Shown: positions 14,841-21,893 of the stretch, piece by piece
Layout of the letters: each line of letters starts with the position of its first letter
Position numbering within the stretch: position 1 is the first letter of the stretch
NCBI GenBank assembly: GCA_964565895.1
Contig: CAZMGT010000043.1
Span: 1-34,197, forward strand
Direction of reading: 5' to 3'
Source of the DNA: CAZMGT01 sp964565895
GTDB lineage: Bacteria > Armatimonadota > Zipacnadia > UBA1398 > CAZMGT01
Length of the DNA: 34,197 nucleotides
Translations under genes and position numbers: made by a program
Notes under the pieces: model-generated
Told to the model about the DNA's origin: nothing
Databases searched by the model: none
What the model saw: only the letters and a program-made list of their open reading frames with translations

Positions 14841-16874
14841 TTACTGCATCACCTTTTGCTCGGCGACGCAGAAGATAGTCGGCGACCAGGGGTCGAGGGT
14901 AAACTCCACCCGGTCGAGTACACCAAGATACTTCTTCGCGCGGACATCGTAAACATGGAGCGCGCGGGGCAGGTGTAGGGCGAGCTCTTGCGGCGCGGCG
15001 AGGTTTTTGTTGCCCCCGATTTTCTCCATCTCCGGCCGAATTATAACCTGCGGGTTAATCATCGTCGCCACAAACCAGCGGTCGGCGCCCCGCCAGCGGT
15101 GCACCTCGACGCACGAGGGCGGCGAGCCGTCGCGTCGCGTAACGTAAAACTGAGGCCGAGGCAGGCCTGCCTCCTGCGCCACGCGCTCCCACAGCCGGCG
15201 CATGGGCAGCTCCTTGCCCGGTTGCAGGCGCAACAGCTCATAGTCCTCGATGGCTGCGCCAAAGCGAATGACCTTGCCCCGCCCCACGCGGCGCACGTCC
15301 AGGTCCTTGCCGTTGCGCATCCGCGGGGGAACGATGTCGTCAAGCTGGCCGCGGGGAAGCATTTTGCAGTGCTCGTCCATTTTGGCGATGTCGCCGTAGA
15401 CGAGCAGCGTGCCCCCGGCCTGGACGAAGCGGCGCACCTCCTCCGCCTCGCGCGCGGAGATAGCGATGGACATGGGCATGATAAACAGCTTAAACCCCTT
15501 GCGCAAAAGCTCCCCCCGCTCCACATCGCCATAGGCGATAAACTGCGTCTGAAAGCCGAGGTCCTCAAACGCCTTAATCACGCTGTTGCGCACCTTGGCC
15601 ATGCGGTTGTGCCGCGCCTCGTAGCTGGAGAAGCGGCGGATCCAGGTGTCCTTGTCCACGAAGCTTTCGATCATCCAATCCGCCTGAATGCTCGGCTGAG
15701 AGTAGTGGATGGCGATGGGGTCGAGCACGGGCGTTGCCGAGCGCAAGAGCTTGACGATGCCCGACTGCGTAAGCTCGCGGAAGACGGGGGCGATGGCCCG
15801 GCCCTTAGCGCTCAGGGGCAGGTCGGGCTTGGAGAAGTCGATTACGCTGTCCTTGTTCCACTGGCTGCCTCCGCCGCAGCACCAGACGATCGTCCCCTGG
15901 TCGCCGTGGAGCAAAAGCCGCCACAGCTTGCGCGAGATTTGGTTTTTGTCCGAGGAGAACAACGTGCAAAACACGGGCGCCTCGGGCATAAACGAGCGGA
16001 TGATCTCGCGCGCGCTGCCGATGTCATAGGCTTCGATCCAGTCGATCGCCCGGCACATTTTCGAGAAGTCGTAGCCGCCGAAGGCGTGGGGCATTTGCGT
16101 GCCCTCTACGCCGCACAGGGCGGTGGGGTCGACCTCCTTCGCCGCCTGGCGGAAGTAGTTCACGGCGTCCCAAAAGATGGTGTCCATGTAGGTCCTATGG
16201 TCGGCCCAGGGGGCCCAGTTAAAGTTTCCCGCGCGGTGGCGCCGTTTGATTTCGTCCGTGGTAAACGGGCGGACGTCGTCCCACGTGCGAAAGTTCGTCT
16301 CCCACTCCGCGTTAAGCGCGCCCAGCGAGCCATATTGCTTTTTCAGCCAGTTGCGAAAGCTGGCCAGGGAGAGGGGGGAGAAGTCGAAGTCAAACGGATT
16401 GGCGGAGGTGGTTACGGAGAGCTCGTCGCGGATGTTATACATCAGCGGGCGCGCGGCCATGTTCTGGCGGACGATCTGCCGCACGCGCTGGGCCTCGGTC
16501 CGCCGCCAGCGCATGTCCTCGAGCGAGGGGTTGCGCACGAAGTACTTCGGGTCGCGCGTTTTGGCATATCCCTGCCAGGCCTGGTTCCAGCCGCGGTCGC
16601 CCTTTAGGTATAGCCCGCGGACCATGTTCTCCACATAATAGGGGAAGCGGTTGCGCACAAGGTGCTCGTTGGAGGCCGTGCTGTAGACCATTGCCGCGGT
16701 GGCGTTCATCTCGCGCAGGCGGGCGATGACCGTGTCCGCGCGCTTGGCGTCGCGCCAGCAGTCGCTGAACGTCCAGACGATGGCCCAATAGTCGTCGCGC
16801 GAAAGCGTAGCAGGCTGGGCGGCAGCAAGCGTAGAAAGCGCCCCAGCGGCGCCAAAGAGCAGCCAAAGCCTCAT
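14841..16874 (-). CDS. Exported GH42-like beta-galactosidase-type protein
   Basis: The 677-residue product starts with a signal peptide (MRLWLLFGAAGALSTLAAAQ). A TIM-barrel part follows: AIVWTFSDCWRD (about 31-42), NIRDE with E151 in the acid/base region, and FRNWLKKQYGSLGALNAEW...TWDDV (173-201), a hallmark of GH42. GVEGTQMPHAF has E257 as candidate nucleophile. A Rossmann-like domain typical of the GH42 trimerisation domain comes next (LFIMPMSIAISAREAEEVRRFVQAGGTLLVYG), then a beta-rich end. GH42 enzymes cleave beta-galactosides and sometimes alpha-L-arabinopyranosides; the exact substrate is unknown. The ATG at 16874 is preceded by GGGGGGAG. A GGAACTTTGC motif lies 49 nt upstream of the start. 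It is the first gene of the hydrolase operon. Confidence 0.85.
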   Translation of the reverse strand: MRLWLLFGAAGALSTLAAAQPATLSRDDYWAIVWTFSDCWRDAKRADTVIARLREMNATAAMVYSTASNEHLVRNRFPYYVENMVRGLYLKGDRGWNQAWQGYAKTRDPKYFVRNPSLEDMRWRRTEAQRVRQIVRQNMAARPLMYNIRDELSVTTSANPFDFDFSPLSLASFRNWLKKQYGSLGALNAEWETNFRTWDDVRPFTTDEIKRRHRAGNFNWAPWADHRTYMDTIFWDAVNYFRQAAKEVDPTALCGVEGTQMPHAFGGYDFSKMCRAIDWIEAYDIGSAREIIRSFMPEAPVFCTLFSSDKNQISRKLWRLLLHGDQGTIVWCCGGGSQWNKDSVIDFSKPDLPLSAKGRAIAPVFRELTQSGIVKLLRSATPVLDPIAIHYSQPSIQADWMIESFVDKDTWIRRFSSYEARHNRMAKVRNSVIKAFEDLGFQTQFIAYGDVERGELLRKGFKLFIMPMSIAISAREAEEVRRFVQAGGTLLVYGDIAKMDEHCKMLPRGQLDDIVPPRMRNGKDLDVRRVGRGKVIRFGAAIEDYELLRLQPGKELPMRRLWERVAQEAGLPRPQFYVTRRDGSPPSCVEVHRWRGADRWFVATMINPQVIIRPEMEKIGGNKNLAAPQELALHLPRALHVYDVRAKKYLGVLDRVEFTLDPWSPTIFCVAEQKVMQ

Positions 16875-17065
16875 TTTTCTCCCCCCGGCTGGCCGTTTCG
16901 CCGCGAAGTTCGCCGAAGCCGGGCAAAGTTCCTCGCGCGCCAGCACGACCTGCGCGGGGCGAGAGGCGCTTTCCCAAGCTCGTCCGGCAAGCGCCCCGCC
17001 GGGGGTGCGTGCCATGCCGGCGGGCCAAGGCACGCCGCGCCCGCTCGCGGTGTGGCTTAGGTGCG
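16875..17065. other. Intergenic leader of the GH42-like/DUF89/GH127 operon
   Basis: Contains the minus-strand GGAACTTTGC motif (16932-16923), with a related GAACTTCGC about 20 nt further downstream toward the gene, and a GC-rich inverted repeat near 16990-17025 (CCCGCCG/CGGCGGG). No open frame here is convincing. Whether the inverted repeat terminates the upstream mutase transcript is unclear because no T-run follows it. Confidence 0.35.
16923..16932 (-). promoter_or_regulatory. GGAACTTTGC motif, candidate -35-like element (copy 2)
   Basis: Identical over ten bases to the copy at 32226-32217. It lies 49 nt before the GH42-like start codon. It resembles an ECF-sigma -35 box; the -10 is not defined. 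Confidence 0.35.
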
Positions 17066-18436
17066 CTACGGCGGCGGGTGCCCTCTGGCGCGGTCGATTT
17101 CCTCCCGGAGCAGGTTGAGAAATCGCTCTTCAAGCTCGCAGAGAGCCTCTTCGGTCTCCGCCTCAACGCTTAGCCTAATCGCCGGCTCGGTGTTTGACGC
17201 CCTGATCAACACCCAGCCGAAGGCAAACCCCACGCGCACGCCGTCGAGGGTGCACACGTTCTCATACTGCGCCAAAAGCCGCGCCCCAACGCGCTCCATT
17301 ACCCGAAACTTAACGCTGTCCTCGCAGGCGATCTTCGCCCGGCGAAAGGGAAACGAGGGGAGGGAGTCGGCGAGCGCGGAGAGCTTTTCTTTACAGCGGG
17401 AAAGCGCCGAGGCCGCATATAGGCTGGCGGCGATCCCGTCGTCGATAGGGAGGAGCGAGGGGATGCAAAAGTGTCCGCTTCGCTCCAGCCCGAGGCAGGC
17501 GTTTTGCGTCCTTACCGCGTGGACCATAAACGCGTTTCCCACCGGCGTGGGGCAAACGGTTCTGCCCAGGCGCTTGGCCAGTTCTTCCATAACCTTTAGG
17601 CACTCGACATTAGCCACGATGGGCCCCGGGTGCTCCCGAGCGAGCTCGCGCAGGATGACGTACGCCGCAGCCTCGGCGGCGAGGAGCCTTCCCCGCTCGT
17701 CCATAAGCGCCATGCGGTCGGAGTCGCCATCGTAGGCGACGCCTACATCGGCCCTGCGAACCTCGGCCCGGAGCTTGTCCAGCGCTTTCTCCTCTATTTC
17801 CGAGGGCCTGTTGGGGAACTCGCCGTCCACTTCGCCGAAGAGCACGGTTAGGGAAAAGCCAAGCTGTTCAAACAGCTCGGGGACCAACAGCCCGCCCGTG
17901 CCGTTGCCGCAGTCTACGACGACCCTAAGCGGCCTGCTTGCCCTTTTGACCTTGGCCAGCAGATACTCTTTGTAAGGGGTCAAGGAATCGGCCGAGCTCA
18001 GCCGCCCCTCGCTGCGCGAGGCGACGAACCGCCCGGCGAGGACCTCCTCTTTGAGCACGTCGATGTCGCGCTGGAAAAAGTCAACTCCGTCGGCGCGGGC
18101 GAGCTTAACGCCGTTCCACTCCTTGGGGAGATGGGAGGCGGTGATGTAGGCCGAGGGGAGGTTGTTTGTCCACCCCCAGAACAGGCAAGCGCTTCGGGGA
18201 ACGACCCCAACGTCTACAACACCTTTGCCGGCGCCGCGCACACCGGAAATAAACGCCTCTTTTAAACACGGGCCGGATTTTCGCCCGTCCATCCCAACTA
18301 CGACCTTCTCCCGGACAAACCTTCGGGCGAAGGCGTTGCCGATCCGCTCCATTATCTCGGGGCTGAGGTCGCGTCCGTAAACACCCCTAATGTCGTACGC
18401 TCTGAAAATGTCGGGATTAACAGCGCTGCTTCCCAC
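17066..18436 (-). CDS. Phosphomannomutase/phosphoglucomutase (alpha-D-phosphohexomutase)
   Basis: Interconverts hexose 6- and 1-phosphates for nucleotide-sugar synthesis (cytoplasmic). The 456-residue protein shows the four family signatures in order: FRAYDIRG near the N-terminus, ITASHLPKEWNGVK with phospho-serine S101, the metal loop DGDSDR (236-241), ERSGHF of the sugar-binding loop, and RASNTEPAIRL of the phosphate-binding domain. The metal loop has Ser where DGDGDR is usual, and the catalytic loop has Leu for the common Asn-Pro (SHLP), both tolerable. Start: GTG 18436 has GGAGGG six nt upstream; ATG 18442, two codons earlier, abuts that ribosome-binding site. It probably feeds RmlB-type or mannose pathways. 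It stands alone on its strand. Confidence 0.93.
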   Translation of the reverse strand: MGSSAVNPDIFRAYDIRGVYGRDLSPEIMERIGNAFARRFVREKVVVGMDGRKSGPCLKEAFISGVRGAGKGVVDVGVVPRSACLFWGWTNNLPSAYITASHLPKEWNGVKLARADGVDFFQRDIDVLKEEVLAGRFVASRSEGRLSSADSLTPYKEYLLAKVKRASRPLRVVVDCGNGTGGLLVPELFEQLGFSLTVLFGEVDGEFPNRPSEIEEKALDKLRAEVRRADVGVAYDGDSDRMALMDERGRLLAAEAAAYVILRELAREHPGPIVANVECLKVMEELAKRLGRTVCPTPVGNAFMVHAVRTQNACLGLERSGHFCIPSLLPIDDGIAASLYAASALSRCKEKLSALADSLPSFPFRRAKIACEDSVKFRVMERVGARLLAQYENVCTLDGVRVGFAFGWVLIRASNTEPAIRLSVEAETEEALCELEERFLNLLREEIDRARGHPPP

Positions 18437-19086
18437 GGGCATCCCTCCGCAGTTGTGAGCTAAAAAGCGCGGAAACCGCGGCACGGCCGGCGGGGCAAAA
18501 GCCTTGCCAAGCCACCGGCGAGGCAACAGACCGCACCCCATGCGCACCACGCGGCAGCGGAAAAGCGCTAGCTCCCACGCCGCAAAGGTGAAAAAGCGCA
18601 CGCGCGCCTGCGGCTAAACAGCGCACGCGGCGACGGCTAGGATGTGCGCTCGCCTTGCCCGTCGCGGAAGAGGACAGGCAAGGCCCGAGGCGGACAAAAA
18701 AATCGCTTTCCCACGGCAGCGCGCTAATCCACGGCGCTGTCCCCCCTCTGGATAGTCCGGCTTGGGTGAGCGAACGTGGGGAAGAGGTGATCGCCGCCTG
18801 AGTGGCCCGCCGCCGCGCAAAGACAACTGGGAGGCGGAGCAGATCGCTCCACCCATAACTGTTGTGCAACCGCGAGCAGGGGCCTACATCGGCGAACACC
18901 TACCTGGCAGCCGGCGCGCGTTTGCCGCGCGTGCCGCGGCTGCAGTGAGGAAAGCGAAAGGGAGATTCTATTGTCTGTAACGAAACTCCGCTGGGAAAGT
19001 TTCACCGGTTGTGGAGAAAACGGCGAAGGCCAAGCTGCGCGCTGGCGGCAGAGATCGTTGGCCCAAAGCAACGGCCGCCCAGCGCG
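18437..19086 (+). ncRNA. Gene-free stretch with a possible structured RNA ending at a terminator
   Basis: No convincing protein gene lies between the mutase start and the UPF0280 start. On the plus strand, 19038-19045 pairs with 19079-19086 (CGCGCTGG/CCAGCGCG). The pairing continues through 19046-19049/19074-19077 with one bulge, and an inner CGTTG/CAACG hairpin (19056-19060/19069-19073) sits inside. A GC hairpin with a U-run follows directly at 19087. This looks like the 3' end of a transcribed structured RNA or a leader with an attenuator. The 5' end and family are unknown; I found no RNase P, tmRNA, SRP, 6S or SAM-riboswitch core. Confidence 0.3.
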
Positions 19087-19109
19087 GCCCGCGCGGCGGC
19101 GGGCTTTTT
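19087..19109 (+). terminator. Rho-independent terminator upstream of the UPF0280 gene
   Basis: GCCCGC (19087-19092), loop GCGGCG, GCGGGC (19099-19104), then TTTTT (19105-19109). It points along the plus strand but no protein gene precedes it, which implies a plus-strand RNA or an attenuated leader. It lies 181 nt before the ATG at 19291. Confidence 0.55.
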
Positions 19110-19290
19110 CGCTTCCCCCGGCGTGCCGGGCGTCCGGCACGGCTCGCCAAAGCAACACGCGTTGAGCGCGCGGAAGGCAAAACGCAGCGCGAGGCAGCCA
19201 GCAGGCGCGCCGCGGCACTGGGCAGGGTCGAGCTGACGGCAGCGCAAAGGCGCTCGCCCGGCGTGTTGGCGACATGGCAAAGGGTGTAAA

Positions 19291-20055
19291 ATGACCGCCA
19301 TGCGCGACCAACGGCCACAGTACGAGCCGCGCACCTATCGCGAGCGCGTGAGCGGCGGCGACCTCGTCTCGTTCGAGGTGGCCATTGGCGAGACGGAGCT
19401 CCTCGTGCGCGCGGAACGCGAGCTGCGCGAGCAGGCGACGCGCTCCGTGCGGCGGCACCGCGCGGCGCTCGAGCGGTATATCGAGGAGCACCCGGGCTTT
19501 TTGGAGGCAATGGAGCCTGTTGCGCCGGCGCCGGGCGCGCCGGAGGTCGTGGCGCAAATGTGCGCGGCGGGCGCCGCGGCGGGCGTGGGGCCGATGGCCG
19601 CGGTGGCTGGGGCGATCGCCCAGCTCGTGGGGCGCGACCTGCTGGAGCATTCGCGCGAGGTGATCGTGGAAAACGGGGGCGACGTTTTCCTCGCCGGCGC
19701 GCGCGAGCGCACGGTGGCCATCTACGCAGGAAGCTCGCCGTTTTCGGGGAAGCTGGGGCTTAAGGTCGCCGGGGAGCTTTTGCCCCTGGGCGTGTGCACG
19801 TCGTCGGGGACGGTGGGGCACTCGCGCAGCCTGGGGCAGGCCGACGCCGTCGTTGTCGCTTGCCCGGACGCAGCGCTGGCCGACGCTCTGGCGACGGCGC
19901 TGGGCAACGTTGTGCGCGGGCCGGAGGACGTAGAGCGCGCGCTGGACGTTGCCCGCTCGCACGAGGAAGTCGTCGCCGCGGTAATCATCGCGGGCGAGCG
20001 GCTGGGGGCGTGGGGGAAGCTGGAGCTGGTGCCGGTTGGCTGGGCGGATTTTTGA
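19291..20055 (+). CDS. UPF0280 (COG2122) family protein, homocysteine-cluster accessory
   Basis: The 254-residue protein has the family core: APEVVAQMCAAGAAAGVGPMAAVAGAIA, EVIVENGGDVFL, TVAIYAGSSPFSGKLGLKV, PLGVCTSSGTVGHS, ADAVVVACPDAALADALATALGN. It is distantly related to the ApbE flavin-transferase fold by family description. In Methanosarcina a COG2122 gene sits beside the two homocysteine-synthesis genes and, as I recall, helps growth at low sulfide; its reaction is not established. The same partners follow here. ATG 19291 is preceded by AAGGGTG with a 4-nt spacer. The next gene starts 89 nt downstream behind its own promoter. Confidence 0.9.
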   Translation: MTAMRDQRPQYEPRTYRERVSGGDLVSFEVAIGETELLVRAERELREQATRSVRRHRAALERYIEEHPGFLEAMEPVAPAPGAPEVVAQMCAAGAAAGVGPMAAVAGAIAQLVGRDLLEHSREVIVENGGDVFLAGARERTVAIYAGSSPFSGKLGLKVAGELLPLGVCTSSGTVGHSRSLGQADAVVVACPDAALADALATALGNVVRGPEDVERALDVARSHEEVVAAVIIAGERLGAWGKLELVPVGWADF

Positions 20056-20065
20056 AAGAAAAATC

Positions 20066-20095
20066 TTGACAAAATATTTCCGCCTGTCGTAAACT
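20066..20095 (+). promoter_or_regulatory. Sigma70-type promoter of the DUF39 gene
   Basis: TTGACA at 20066-20071 and TAAACT at 20090-20095, separated by 18 bp in an AT-rich patch between the UPF0280 stop and the DUF39 start. Transcription would begin near 20102, leaving a leader of about 43 nt. A perfect -35 hexamer is unusual for this GC-rich window. Confidence 0.75.
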
Positions 20096-20144
20096 CTGCG
20101 AACCGCAGTTCGCTATCTCAAAACGGTTTGGGTGTGAGCGAGCA

Positions 20145-21365
20145 ATGGGCAAGAGCTACGAGGAGATCAACGAGAAGATCAGACAGGGGAAGGCAGTGGT
20201 GGTCACCGCGGAGGAGATGATCGACATCGTCGCCGAGAAGGGGACGAAGAAGGCGGCCGAGGAGGTCGACGTGGTGACCACGGGGACGTTCGGGCCCATG
20301 TGCTCCTCCGGCGCGTGGCTGAACATCGGGCACACCAACCCGCGGATGAAGATCCAAAAGGCGTGGCTGAACGACGTGCCCTGCTACTGCGGCGGGGCGG
20401 CGGTTGATATTTACATCGGGGCCGCCGAGATGCCCGAAAGCGACCCGCTTAACCGCAGCCACCCGGGCGAGTTCCTTTACGGCGGCGGGCACGTAATCCA
20501 AGACCTGGTTGCCGGGAAGGACGTGCGCCTGCGCGCGGTCGCCTATGGCACAGACTGCTACCCCAGGCGGCAGTTGGACACCTGGATTAACATTCGCGAC
20601 CTAAACGAGGCGTTTATCTGCAGCCCGCGCAACTGCTACCAGAACTACAACGTCGCCGTTAACCTGTCCAAAGAGCGCGACATTTACACCTATATGGGCG
20701 TGCTTAAGCGCGACTTGGGCAACGCCAACTACTGTAGCGCGGGGCAGCTTAGCCCCTTGCTCAACGACCCGTTCTACCGGACGATCGGCGTGGGCACGCG
20801 GATTTTCCTGGGCGGCGGTGTGGGCTATGTGTTCTGGCAGGGGACGCAGCACAACCCCACCGCGCCGCGCAACGAACGGGGCGTGCCCCTCACCGGCGCG
20901 GGAACCCTTGCCGTGGTCGGCGACATGAAGCAAATGTCGCCCAAGTGGCTCGTGGGGTGCAGCATGCTCGGCTATGGCGTGTCGCTCATCGTCGGGCTGG
21001 GCGTGCCCATTCCCATCCTCGACGAGGAGATGGCCTACTACACCTCGGTGAGCGACGCGGAGATCGAGGCGCCGATCGTCGATTACAGTGAGTCCTACCC
21101 CTACAACCGGCCGAAGGATCTGGGCCGGGTGACGTATGCCGAGCTGCGCTCGGGAAAGATCACGGTGCTCGGCAAGGAGGTGCCCACGGCGTCGCTTTCC
21201 AGCTACGCCAAGGCGCGGAAGATCGCGCAGACGCTGAAGGAATGGATCAAAGCAGGGAAGTTTCTTTTGGGCGAGCCGGTGCAGCTTCTGCCGTCGGCGG
21301 ACTCGGGGCTAACGTTTAAGATGCTCAACGAGCGGCCGGTGCAGGAGACAGCGGCGGCGGACTAA
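20145..21365 (+). CDS. hcyA: L-aspartate semialdehyde sulfurtransferase, DUF39 (COG1900) homocysteine biosynthesis protein
   Basis: In methanogens and other anaerobes this family, with a ferredoxin partner, converts aspartate 4-semialdehyde and sulfide to homocysteine via a protein persulfide, bypassing homoserine acylation. The 406-residue product is full length and shows the family marks: TTGTFGPMCSSGAW (C53), PCYCGGAAVDIYIGA, GTDCYPRR (C138), NYCSAGQLSPL, GVGTRIFLGGGVGYV and GTQHNP. C53 and C138 sit at the places of the two cysteines reported as essential in the Methanosarcina protein (from memory C54 and C131). ATG 20145 has only a weak ribosome-binding site but a clear promoter upstream. 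A CBS-domain pair is absent. The NIL-ferredoxin gene follows after 13 nt. Confidence 0.92.
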   Translation: MGKSYEEINEKIRQGKAVVVTAEEMIDIVAEKGTKKAAEEVDVVTTGTFGPMCSSGAWLNIGHTNPRMKIQKAWLNDVPCYCGGAAVDIYIGAAEMPESDPLNRSHPGEFLYGGGHVIQDLVAGKDVRLRAVAYGTDCYPRRQLDTWINIRDLNEAFICSPRNCYQNYNVAVNLSKERDIYTYMGVLKRDLGNANYCSAGQLSPLLNDPFYRTIGVGTRIFLGGGVGYVFWQGTQHNPTAPRNERGVPLTGAGTLAVVGDMKQMSPKWLVGCSMLGYGVSLIVGLGVPIPILDEEMAYYTSVSDAEIEAPIVDYSESYPYNRPKDLGRVTYAELRSGKITVLGKEVPTASLSSYAKARKIAQTLKEWIKAGKFLLGEPVQLLPSADSGLTFKMLNERPVQETAAAD

Positions 21366-21378
21366 GGGGTGAGGGAAC

Positions 21379-21786
21379 GTGGCCTCGTGTCGCGTGGTGT
21401 TGCATTTTCCGCGGAACCTAATCGACCAGCCGGTGATTTGCCGGCTGGTCCAGGAATATGGGCTGGAGTTTAACATCTTGCGCGCGGACATTACCCCACA
21501 CCAAGAGGGGCTGATGGTTCTCGAGCTCTCCGGCCCGGAGGAGAATCTGCAACAGGGCCTGGAATATGCGCGCACGCTGGGGTTGAAGATCCAGCCCTTG
21601 TCGCAAGATGTCGTGCGCGATGAGGAGAAGTGCACGCACTGCGGGGCGTGCGTAACGATCTGCCCCGTGGGCGCGCTGAGCATGGACCCCGAGACGTATG
21701 AGGTGAAGTTTGAGCATGAGAAGTGCATTGCCTGCGCCCTGTGCGTGCCGGCTTGCCCTCCGCGGGCGATGCTGGTGAAGTTCTAG
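21379..21786 (+). CDS. NIL-domain 4Fe-4S ferredoxin, homocysteine biosynthesis partner
   Basis: A 135-residue protein with an N-terminal NIL domain (about 1-75; VVLHFPRNLIDQPVICRLVQEYGLEFNILRA-type start) and two ferredoxin 4Fe-4S sites: C85, C88, C91, C95 (CTHCGACVTICP) and C116, C119, C122, C126 (CIACALCVPACP). The NIL domain is otherwise found in methionine ABC transporters (MetN), where it senses methionine, so it may regulate or dock here. In methanogens the same gene pair (DUF39 plus NIL-ferredoxin) is required for homocysteine synthesis, with the ferredoxin probably supplying electrons. GTG 21379 follows GAGGGAAC; the gene is cotranscribed with hcyA and ends at a strong terminator. Confidence 0.93.
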   Translation: MASCRVVLHFPRNLIDQPVICRLVQEYGLEFNILRADITPHQEGLMVLELSGPEENLQQGLEYARTLGLKIQPLSQDVVRDEEKCTHCGACVTICPVGALSMDPETYEVKFEHEKCIACALCVPACPPRAMLVKF

Positions 21787-21811
21787 CGCAGGCGATCTCG
21801 GGGGCAGTTCG

Positions 21812-21855
21812 CGCCGCGTGCGCGATGAGCATCGGGCGCGCGCGGCGTTTTTTTT
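21812..21855 (+). terminator. Strong Rho-independent terminator of the homocysteine operon
   Basis: A 12-bp stem (21812-21823 with 21836-21847, one G-U) encloses an inner GAT/ATC hairpin and is followed by eight T (21848-21855). It lies 26 nt after the NIL-ferredoxin stop. The T-run lies on the plus-strand side only. Confidence 0.92.
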
Positions 21856-21893
21856 AGCGCCGCAGAATGGGCTGCGCGCAAGGAGCGGTTTCT

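Noticed and set aside
14988..16607. 539-residue plus-strand open frame opposite the GH42-like gene
   Set aside because: Shadow frame: its content is the complement of conserved GH42-type motifs and has no recognisable domain.
18770..18910. Partial resemblance to a cobalamin riboswitch (GGGGAAGAGGTG ... CCCGCCGCCG ... ACCTACC)
   Set aside because: The conserved B12 box is not matched and the CCCGC block is degenerate; likely chance in GC-rich DNA. A covariance-model scan would decide.
18944..18962. GAGGAAAG string, as in RNase P RNA
   Set aside because: The partner ACAGAA region and other conserved blocks of RNase P RNA are absent at a sensible distance on either strand.
18724..19962. 412-residue minus-strand open frame opposite UPF0280
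   Set aside because: Most of it is the complement of the conserved UPF0280 gene; the rest is Arg/Ala/His-rich with no family resemblance.
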